DNA of 64,000 bases, from the NCBI RefSeq assembly GCF_036898095.1, contig NC_090757.1, positions 62,373,347-62,437,346 on the forward strand. The letters run 5' to 3'. Shown piece by piece: positions 56,117 to 64,000 of the stretch (the first letter of the stretch is position 1; every line of letters begins with the position of its first letter). The notes under the pieces were generated by a model. It was not told where the DNA came from. It saw only the letters and a program-made list of their open reading frames with translations, and ran no database searches. A program made the translations under genes and the position numbers. The stretch is from Palaemon carinicauda (Eukaryota; Arthropoda; Malacostraca; Decapoda; Palaemonidae).

Positions 56117-56118
<2 letters not shown>

Positions 56119-56197
<79 letters not shown>
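56119..56197 (+). repeat. (GA)n microsatellite in Tigger-2
   Basis: About 79 bases of GA with one interruption (GGAGAGAAAG near 56,154), at the position homologous to the 25,164 run of the intact Tigger. Confidence 0.97.
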
Positions 56198-56199
<2 letters not shown>

Positions 56200-56402
56200 G
56201 TTTTACGAACGTAAATGTAAATTTTTAAACAAAAAAAATAGCCCCATTTTATACAAAATAGGTTATTACAAATATTTTATTTTATCATATTACAGTAGTC
56301 TGTATAATACTGTAAAGTTCAGTACAGTATGTTGTTGTTAGTCGTGGCAATGAAATTCTCACGAAACAAAAACACGGCAATTCGATTACAACAGCTGATT
56401 CA

Positions 56403-56404
56403 TT

Positions 56405-56457
<53 letters not shown>

Positions 56458-56969
56458 CTCTCTCTCTCCATCTCTCTCTCTCTTCGTGTTATACAATACT
56501 GTACTTACATATAGATGAAGAAACTAAAATTAGTTTTCTTAGTGTCAATTAAATACGAAACGAAAAAATTATGCCGAGTCTACATCCATTTCAATCATAG
56601 CTAAAAATACGGCATCCGATTTCATCAGCAAACCACTATTTTTTGGGAAACATCATTTTATTCTAGAAAATTGCTACTCTTTAAATAGTTAATTGCACAT
56701 TAAGAAAGCGTGTACTTTTGTTTTTAAATTTCGGGTGTGTTTTAAAAATCGAGTATTGTTGACTTCTTTTTGTTTTACTTTTGGCTGTGATCAGATCAGC
56801 TGACGTCTAGCTGCCGCTCTTGAGATTGTACGAATACACTAACAAAGTATCGTTTATACCATTTCTTAACTTATTAAAACCGTCTATACAGTTGATATTA
56901 CAGTACATAAGCACCAATGTGTTATAACCTATCAAATTATTTTGTTTATTACATTTAAAACAACACACA

Positions 56970-57041
<72 letters not shown>
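56403..57041 (+). repeat. (CT)n microsatellites in Tigger-2
   Basis: Two arrays, 56,403-56,484 (interrupted) and 56,971-57,041 (pure), flank AT-rich sequence without a transposase frame. CTCTCT-encoded Ser/Leu frames here are low-complexity artefacts. Confidence 0.95.
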
Positions 57042-57044
<3 letters not shown>

Positions 57045-57340
57045 GGCTACTTTTCACTACCTCCCATTCCTTACCTCTCTCTATCTCTCTAACAAATGAT
57101 ATCTTTGTTGCTCCTCAAAGTTTCATTCATATTGAAAATCAATCATGATTCAATTTTCCTTACTTTCTCCAAATCTCGCACCATCAGTCACATCGCGGTA
57201 TTTTCGAAATTTCCGGAAAATCCGCAATATATGTACAGTATATACATGCGTTATGATAAAAATCTGCGATAGTCGAACCGCGAAGTAGCGAGGGATCACT
57301 GTACATATATATCCACCGGCTAAGTTAAATATTTAAAAAG

Positions 57341-60300
57341 ACTTGACTGTATGCGTCTAGCATGCGACCATAATGTCGCATGTGCTTGCATTGCCGTAAG
57401 GTGTCAGCGTGCTGTATGCGTTCACCTTGTCGTGTGGATACAGCGCTGTGTGTGTGCCCCGCTTGTTGTAAATCTACAGCGTGCTGCGTGGAGGCGACAG
57501 CATCGCGTCCGGTCATTGACGGAAAGACGGAACTGATTGCCGAGAGTTGTCCGCGTGTAGGATGCGTCCGCATGAGTGAGAGTCACGCGTCCCGCAGACC
57601 GCGAAAAAGGGACAACTTGTTGAAAGGATCAACTTTGACTGTCAGTGTCCAACATACGACCAGACGCATCTGCGTCTGTGACTGCGTGAGGGAGAGACCA
57701 GAACTTGCGTCTGTGTCTGCGTGACGTCTGCCGTAAGAGAGACACCAGACTTCTACAAGCACCCGCTCTAACGCTTCTCGTAACACGAGCATATCTCTGC
57801 GAGGGAGCGTTACTAAACATAGGAGAACTATGCCTTCTGACACTGATCGGAAAACCATTTCTTTGATCTCTGGTAGTCCTTAGACTCTTTAGGAGAAAAT
57901 TTTCTCCCCCCGAGAATCGTAAACGCTAAACACAGATGAAATAGACCTCTTTTAGCTCAGACCAAATCTACACTCACGGGGTAGCGAGTGCGCCAACTCA
58001 AGCATGGGCGAAGGCCGGGAGAGAACATCAACCGCAGTCCTGTGAGCGACCCGGGAGAGTCCCTATGACATTTCAAGCGCGCCTTGTGCGCGAACTGAAC
58101 GTATCCAATGCTGTGAGATACCGTCAACAGTAGTCGCTAGACCTCAGAAGAAAGTAATAGACCTTTCCCCCAAATTGGGGGAGGGGAAGAATCGTGAACA
58201 AAAGCAAACTGAGCACCTTTTCCCCCCGAAGAACTATGTGTCTTACACGATTCTGGTGCTGACACATCGCCTTCTTCCGAAAAGAAAAAACTTCCGGCAA
58301 ACGTTAGATACTGCAGGATAAGTTAATAGAAAACATACGACTCCTGAAAGGTCTAGGACAAATTGATTGTATGTGACTTGTCTGACTTCCGCTTCTCTCG
58401 CGGAAGAAAAAACACACTCGATTGCTTCCTGTTTAAGCATCAAAACACGTTTGCTGCGAAGGTAAGTTCTGTTCGCGTGCATACATGACGAGTAACTTCC
58501 TAGTCTGGAAGACAGGGAAAACGTAGAATGTCATTCTCGTCAGGGAACTGCATTCTAATATGCAGAAAACAGTTACATGATCCATGATACCATAGCGATG
58601 ACAAACTGATCGCTTCAAGAACATTCCAACTTCGTCATTCCAAAGTGGAGAAAGAACGTCTTGGACTGCATCAACAATATCGCTCCGGCGGAACAAACGT
58701 TTAATGCACAAGGTCCGCGAAGAACCCCAGCCTACCGACCTTCCTCCTCCCAAGGGTTGGAACGTAAGGAAGAGATATAGGACTAGGGGCAAGGTGAACA
58801 CGAACAAACACCTCCTCCAGAGCACTGCTCTATGTTTACGAGTCGCTAACGAGCGGTTTACAAAACATAATACCTTAAATCATAAAAGATCTGCCCGTGG
58901 TGGGAGATATACTTTTACGTTCTATTCTCATAAAGGCCTTAATGCCCTTTCTGTTGTTGCAGCTGCAAGCGCTGTATCAATCTCTACAGTAAGGTTCATT
59001 ATTTTCCTGAGAATGATTTAATGTTAATTTATTAATTTATTTTACCATTAATTTACTAGGCCATCGTTCCCTAAAGGAGCCCCTTTGGGTTAAAGCATCT
59101 TGGTTTCCCAACTAGGGTTGTACCTGGCTTGTAATACAAATAAAATAAAATAAATAGCGACACCAACTCAACTAGCGAAAACTCTGAAGTCAAAACGAGG
59201 AGCAGCAGGTAAAAAATCATCAGTTTCTGAAAGTTATTCCCTTCCTTTTACAATCTCTATCCTAGGAAGAGAAGTCTTGATTCTTAGGAATCCACTCTTT
59301 ATGATTCTGAATTCAGACCTCAATACTTAGAGGTTTTCATTCTAGTTCTCACAACCAAGAGTTAGCCCAGCAGGCCTTGGTCCGAGAATATAATATCTTT
59401 CTAGTTAAGATTTATCTCTTAATATAGCGCCTGGAGCAACAATAACTTAACACTAGATGTTCATGGTAACGTAGACATCAAAGTCTATTGTCATAGGTAG
59501 CGAAACGTCCACCCCAACGCTGAAGCGTCCACACTGATGCTGAAGCGTCCACAACTGATGCTGAAGCACCCCACACTAGTGCTGAAGCGTCCACACTGAC
59601 GCTGAAGAGTCCACACTGGCGCTGAAGCGTCCATACTGACGCTGAAGTGTCCATACTGACACTGAAAGCGTCCACACTGACGATGAAGCGTCCACACTGA
59701 CGCTGAAGCGTCCACACTGACGTGGCGCTTCGCTCCATTCCGTCGACGTTCCGTTTTCCGTTGCCGCACCGTTCCGATGACGCTTCACCGGCTCTGCTGC
59801 CTGGCGAACGTCGGCGCGTCTGTATAGACTGATACTAGGTGCTATGAGCAGTCGGTTGCGTTGAGCAGGTAATCGGAGTAAAGCATCCACTTTCCCCCCA
59901 CCATTGAACATTGCGGTTGGTAGGCCGCCTGTGCGACAACGAGTCCTCACCGTTAAAGACACGACACCTGTGCGGACCGTGTCAAAGACCGGAATCGAGA
60001 CACCCAACCGCACTGTTTAACGGCAGGCTGAAAAGACTGCATAAACGAAGATAGATGCTGTTTCATGCCTAACAACAAAGATCAAGGATCAACCTTAGGC
60101 GAAACGTATTCAGCATTATCTTCGTCGATCCATAGAGCTTGCCACTGTCAAGAGACGACACCCATCAGGTGGAGGTGGCGGCACTGCGTCTGCGCCGCAT
60201 GAAACGTAACCACACGCAGAACGAATCTAATTTTGTTTTCAGCTTAGCGCCTTTGAAAACACTAATACCTCGCTTTATCTATAGTGAGGGTGAGAGCGTT

Positions 60301-60500
60301 CTGGTGATCGACAGAAAACACTCGAGAGGACTTCAGTTCGGGTCTTAAAAGACTGTAACACCTGGTTACCCTCTCGATTCCTTTCGCCGGTCGACTTAAC
60401 TTCTCCCCTGGGTCCGGGAGCTCGACAGAGGTCTAAGGCTAGGATAACGACAGGTCCGAATAGAAGCACTCTCAACTGAATAAACTTCACTGCACAATTT
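57341..60500 (-). pseudogene. DIRS-e gag-like region, decayed
   Basis: It resumes DIRS-e after DIRS-g. Near 60,390-60,440 the sequence (ACTTCTCCCCTGGGTCCGGG) matches the gag N-terminal region of DIRS-d, i and j (ACTTCTCCCCTGGGCTTGGG), which fixes the position. The rest has Arg/Ser/Val-rich short frames, stops, and a 20-bp tandem repeat at 59,505-59,725. No RT or RNase H lies between this and the YR remnant, so pol was deleted. Confidence 0.5.
59505..59725. repeat. 20-21-bp tandem repeat (GCTGAAGCGTCCACACTGAC)
   Basis: About eleven imperfect copies in direct orientation in the DIRS-e gag region. The unit is not a multiple of three, so each copy shifts the reading phase on the minus strand (CGRFSVSVDAS, then SVWTLQRQ). 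Confidence 0.88.
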
Positions 60501-61142
60501 GTCAATAAAAAATTTGCACTTTACTCTTTGGCACAAAGATAGTTTCATAATTACCTGAAAACCAAAGCATACACTCTCTCAAAGGAAATGAACTCCGTAG
60601 GGAGAGACTTATAATTCTGTCACTGGACAATTGTTTGAATGGGAAAGCAAAAGTACCGAATCCCATATAAATGTAACAAAATATTAAATATCAAATATTA
60701 CCTTAATAGATATATTTATGAATTAAAATAAAACCCTTAAATTAAGGGGTTCCAATAAAAGATGAATCATCACTCGCATCATTGGAACATCTACAAATAA
60801 TATACGAACAATTCAGTATTCTGAAAATCACCAAAGCAACAACAATACATAGAATCGTGCGCTACGGCGATTGTAAAGAATACTGCATCGTATAAAACAA
60901 ACTGAACTGTAACTTCCTTTAATCTCTGACTAAGGAAAAAAAAAAACTGAAAGGACCAATTAATTGCAAAATAAAATGTTCATTTTATAAAGTACAATTA
61001 AAAACTTGAGAAGTAAGAAGAAAGTACTATTCATAAAATCGCTACAATATATGTAACATCGTATACTGACTACTGCGTAACAAAAAATAAACTGAACGGT
61101 AGTTAATCTTTGCAAACAGATCGGAGATTATCTAAAGAAAAC
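60501..61142 (-). other. DIRS-e 5' untranslated region, upstream part
   Basis: AT-rich leader with blocks shared with DIRS-h and i leaders (GGAAAAAAAAAACTGAAAGG near 60,935; ATCTTTGCAAACAGATCGGA near 61,107). No gene seen. It is interrupted by the 8-bp-TSD element. Confidence 0.6.
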
Positions 61143-62101
61143 AGTTCACCTGGAGATAAGCAACCCCAAATAGTTCTCCTGAAGATAAAGGACCCCAACT
61201 ACACTCACCTGAAGAAGAGAGACCCTGATTTTCTCCACCTGAATATAAGCGACCCCAGCTTATTGACGTCTCCAGGTGATCTATTTTGTCTTATAATAGC
61301 CTACTATAGAAAAAAAGGAGAAATGAGATGTGATTGAATTTTTGAATAAGCTTTCCACTCATCACTGTATATTACTGAAACCAGGCAAAACAACTTTTTC
61401 TATGATTGGAAGTAGAATTGCAGCAACACGTGTTTCAACGATCACCATATATCCAACACTTAATGCTAGTGTCGACCATTTCCAAATACTCATAATGGCC
61501 GATTTGGTGCACGTACTCTTTGATATTTGCTTTTGCGTGCAAAGCAAGACTCGTCAATTTGTGCAATTATGCCATTACTACCAAGTCTAACAGGGTTTGC
61601 CTCAAAATACTTCATGCAGATTTCTCTGAGAAGAAAACTGTAAATATCAATCATATTTTTTTTCTGAAATGTTTAGAATATTATCCTGAATCCAATTTTG
61701 CAGTGGAAGTTTAGATTTAGCAAAAAATGGGTCCTTACAAATAGATATTTTCTTTTGAATTTAGTATACTCTTTAAATTGGAATTTCTACACATAATTAT
61801 CTTTTATAGAAGACAGATTAGTCTCTTAGCCATTAAAGAAAAATAAGATTTTTTCTAAATAACGTCAATTTAAAAAAAAAATCTATTTGCTACCATATAG
61901 ATAAGTTGGTTAGCACTTTTATTGGTTAGTCTCACTCATGTCGTTACACTAATAATAATTAACTTATAAACTGGTTAGCTAGCTTGTTAGTCCCATTCTT
62001 AGATTTAAATTCCTCACCTGAAGAAAAAAGACCCCCAATTTTTTCCACCTGAAGATAAGCGACCCCAGCGAGTGTTGGGGTCCCCAATCTTCAGGTGATC
62101 C
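61143..62101. mobile_element. Non-autonomous DNA element with 8-bp target duplication
   Basis: Flanked by AAGAAAAC (61,135-61,142 and 62,102-62,109). The ends carry TCACCTGGAGAT and the complement of TCACCTGAAGAT. Subterminal copies of CACCTGAAGATAAGCGACCC occur four times on the left and twice on the right, each cluster closed by an inverted copy (CCAGGTGATC at 61,271; TTCAGGTGATC at 62,090). The interior has no transposase; small frames at 61,330-61,714 are not recognisable. An 8-bp duplication suggests hAT or a similar superfamily, but the TIR sequence is not a familiar hAT end. Confidence 0.75.
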
Positions 62102-62640
62102 AAGAAAACTATTAAAAGGATAAAATTTTCTCAAAATAATTCTTTTAATTTAATTTATAACTTAAAACTCTAAAAGCATATTCACCTATATTCTTTGTAA
62201 TAGGCAAGACAGACTTTTAGCCTACGGAAGGGGCTGTGACGTCATCAATGGTCGAAATGTTTACATTTCGCCCCTATGCTTTCGTGAGGTTTAAAATAGG
62301 TTGAAAAACCTTCTAACCCTCCTTTCAAGTTATAAATACGTGATCACAGATCAAATAAAACAAATATGAGAAAGCCAAAACTCAAAAACATTAATACATC
62401 ACCAAATAACGTCCAAACAGAGTAAGAAAACAAGAGAGAATTTCCAATAGTTCAGCCAGCTATGGCAGCAGAGAAAAATCTGAATTGGTTGAGTATAGTT
62501 CTACCTGTTGTACCGCGAGGGCGCTGGGGTACACCTGGCATATCTGCGCTAAGCTGCGCAAGAGATTTTGAATTTCCTGCCGAGGCGTCCAGGGACTTTA
62601 GCCATTATATAACCAGTGGGTAAGTATTATATTTAAAAAT
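62102..62640. repeat. DIRS-e 5' UTR end and right ITR
   Basis: The ITR at 62,461-62,640 is the inverted match of 14,790-14,970 (for example TACCGCGAGGGCGCTGGGGT; TGCCGAGGCGTCCAGGGACT). It ends TATTATATTTAAAAAT and abuts CR1 sequence at 62,641. Confidence 0.88.
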
Positions 62641-62702
62641 AATACATTCACTTTTATCTTCATTGAGCTTGAGCTTTTTTGTTGTGTTAAACATTTTAAC
62701 AC
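62641..62702 (-). pseudogene. CR1-like LINE RT fragment, other side of DIRS-e
   Basis: The minus strand reads NTTKKLKLNEDKSECIIF, the stretch that precedes GNEKDIKRI of the 14,510-14,775 fragment in the same phase once DIRS-e is removed. Upstream the similarity fades, and a MITE follows at 62,741. Confidence 0.78.
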
Positions 62703-62740
62703 AATATATATGACAACAGTGATTATATTTAACCATTTTA

Positions 62741-62935
62741 ACAGAAAATATATATTTTCCTGTAGAAAATAACGTGATTTAACAGGTTTTCACCTTCATT
62801 TCATCCGTAATAACAGCAACCAGTTCGGCAACTTAATAATTGGTCGAATTGGTTGATCTGTTTGTTTGCAGTTGAAATGAAGGTCAAATTCGGTTAAATC
62901 ACGTTATTTACTGTAGGAAAACATATATTTTCTGT
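62741..62935. mobile_element. MITE-like foldback element
   Basis: About 65-base imperfect inverted repeats: ACAGAAAATATATATTTTCC with AATAACGTGATTTAAC on the left, and their complement on the right (GTTAAATCACGTTATTTACT, ATATATTTTCTGT). The centre is short and noncoding. Target duplication is uncertain (TTTTAA left, TTCAAAA right). Superfamily is undetermined. Confidence 0.75.
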
Positions 62936-63495
62936 TCAAAATCAGACCCTGTAATACAATACAACTTTACCCAGCATTTAAAGAACATCCTAATTACTGT
63001 ACAAAAAGAGGAGCTGCAGGAATGCATAATTTTGGAGTAAATGGAGAGAGTGTTCTTGTAATCAAATACCGGAAGAAACTTAACTGGCAAGAATAAGGGG
63101 TGTGTAAATACAGCTCTATTCAAGAGCGATAAAAGAACACACTATACTATATACCTTGAACTGCATTTCACATTCATGATTTGGTCTAATCTACTGCAGA
63201 CGGAAGGTTTACTATGACATCAATTGAATAGATTTCTTACTTTTCAAAATCGAAGCACATGCCGTAAACTATGACTTCAAACAATAACATTCCCCTAATA
63301 TAAGGATCACCAACCTGACTGCTCCACTACTTCTGAGGCCAAAGACGTCCTTGTGTTGGCTGTAGATGGTCCAAAGCGGTCAAAGGGCAATCCACATAAT
63401 GAACAAAAGTTATTTGATAGTGTATCTGCCATTTTTTAAGCAAAGAAAGTCATGAAAACTATACTTTATAAAGAAGGTCGATCGGTGGCATCTCG
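62936..63495. other. No recognisable feature
   Basis: AT-rich sequence. One minus-strand frame of about 70 codons (62,908-63,123) overlaps the MITE edge and has a hydrophobic, Cys-rich composition but no domain. No repeat, RNA gene or splice-supported exon was identified. Confidence 0.5.
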
Positions 63496-63852
63496 GGGAT
63501 TGACCCAAACAACAAATAAACAATAACACAGTTGTCCGACGTCGTTCTTTTTAAGGAATTTATTTCTTCTTATTTATGTAAAATATTTGATAATCTACTA
63601 TAATGATGTTAATGATAATATATTGAAGATTCTTCAAATCATATGATGAATAAATTAGATAATAAGACCCAATAAGGGACTGACACAAACAACAAATAAA
63701 CGATAACAAGGTTGTCGGACGTCGTTCTTTTAAGAAATTTATTCCATAATATAAAATAATTTATTTGATAATCTACTATAATGATGTTAATGATAATATA
63801 TTGAAGATTCTTCAAATCATAGGGTAAATGAATTAGATAATAATGTCCAGTA
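63496..63852. repeat. 180-bp direct tandem duplication
   Basis: Two adjacent copies, 63,496-63,675 and 63,676-63,852, share GTTGTCCGACGTCGTTCTTT (one mismatch) and TAATCTACTATAATGATGTT with about 90% identity by eye. A few small indels separate them. The tail after 63,852 shows partial resemblance (ATAATCTACTATAGTATG) and then nothing recognisable to 64,000. Confidence 0.88.
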
Positions 63853-64000
63853 ATACCTTAATTTATCATAATTATTAGTTATTACTGGCAAATACCAGCA
63901 CATAAATCCTAAAAGATGGTTATAATCTACTATAGTATGGGTATCTCTGACAAATACATCTTTGCTGATCATGGAGATACACAAATCGTTTCACTACGTA

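Larger units (their letters stand above)
36071..57301 (-). mobile_element. Tigger-2: non-autonomous Tigger copy split by DIRS-h
   Basis: The left part at 36,071-36,660 matches 24,481-25,078 of the intact Tigger. The right part at 56,047-57,301 resumes at the equivalent point (ATCTATATAAAATCATAC, then the GA run) and ends CGAGGGATCACTG plus TA. Excluding DIRS-h it is about 1.85 kb. The transposase gene is absent, so it is an internally deleted copy needing transposase in trans. DIRS-h inserted at AAAAT. Confidence 0.87.
35808..57340 (-). mobile_element. DIRS-g: DIRS-like terminal remnants around Tigger-2
   Basis: Own sequence is only the left ITR to early ICR (35,808-36,070) and about 37 bases of the right end (57,304-57,340, ending ATATTTAAAAAG). 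The left side stops at GGGTAAGTATA and the right side resumes at TACATATATATCCACCGGC. These flanks are not adjacent in a complete DIRS, so the body is missing. The G-rich block CTCTATCGGGGAGGAAGGGG is at 36,011-36,030. It is related to DIRS-h by ITR content (ACTCGCGAGCAATCGCC). Confidence 0.7.

Noticed and set aside
57351..57858. Cys/Arg-rich frames on both strands near 57.4-57.9 kb that resemble small secreted or metallothionein-like proteins.
   Set aside because: They overlap each other on opposite strands in decayed DIRS-e gag sequence with repetitive TGCGTC-type content; no signal peptide or conserved spacing of Cys.
58690..59100. Possible host exon (PPPKGWNVRKRYRTRG frame).
   Set aside because: The frame is short, lies within the DIRS-e decayed region, and has no supporting splice sites or known domain.
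61330..61714. Frames inside the 8-bp-TSD element as a transposase.
   Set aside because: Two short frames in different phases with no DDE, BED or dimerisation motif; too short for a transposase.

Overview
The window looks like intergenic DNA from a large, repeat-rich animal genome. It is most likely a decapod crustacean: the mix of DIRS-type tyrosine-recombinase retrotransposons, a Gypsy element, pogo/Tigger transposons and very long (GA)n/(CT)n arrays fits that group. The taxon is an inference; no host gene, rRNA or tRNA was found. Essentially every kilobase can be assigned to a transposable element (TE), and most elements sit inside one another.

Naming used here: DIRS-a to DIRS-j are the DIRS-like elements from left to right, all with sense strand '-'. 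Families by sequence: d and j; h and i (g related); c and f; b and e (similar ends); a is only a terminal fragment. Each better-preserved copy has inverted terminal repeats (ITRs). Just inside the left end it has an internal complementary region (ICR) that matches the two element ends joined together. Read right to left, the body is 5' UTR, gag, RT-RNase H, tyrosine recombinase (YR). All DIRS reading frames are broken.

Left block (1-14,513): end of a Tigger copy (1-203) inside the right end of DIRS-a (to 978); DIRS-b (993-2,574) cut by DIRS-c (2,575-14,513); DIRS-c carries a 5'-truncated RNase H-type LINE (5,441-14,402, 13-bp target duplication); the LINE is split by DIRS-d (6,914-13,660).

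Right block (14,510-62,700): a CR1-like LINE fragment is split by DIRS-e (14,776-62,640), a 47.9-kb envelope. Inside DIRS-e are three things. (1) DIRS-f (15,041-33,921), holding a Gypsy element (15,094-19,531) and a Tigger transposon with an intact transposase gene (24,481-31,092), which itself holds a TA-flanked element of unknown type (27,969-30,677). (2) DIRS-g (35,808-57,340), holding a second, non-autonomous Tigger (36,071-57,301) that holds DIRS-h (36,661-56,046), which holds DIRS-i and DIRS-j; DIRS-j carries a hAT-like exon fragment. (3) A 0.96-kb element with 8-bp target duplications (61,143-62,101). The deepest path is seven layers. A MITE and a 180-bp tandem duplication lie near the right edge.

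Functionally the only apparently intact genes are the Tigger transposase (25,559-27,436) and the Gypsy gag (15,422-16,231). Gypsy pol would be reached through a canonical -1 slippery heptamer but carries two catalytic substitutions and a frameshift. The most unusual signals are a dense array of cUUCGg hairpins in DIRS-f, a G-rich block conserved between ITR and ICR in seven DIRS copies, an AAT core shared by resolved DIRS insertion sites, and an identical gag-for-RT rearrangement in DIRS-d and DIRS-j.
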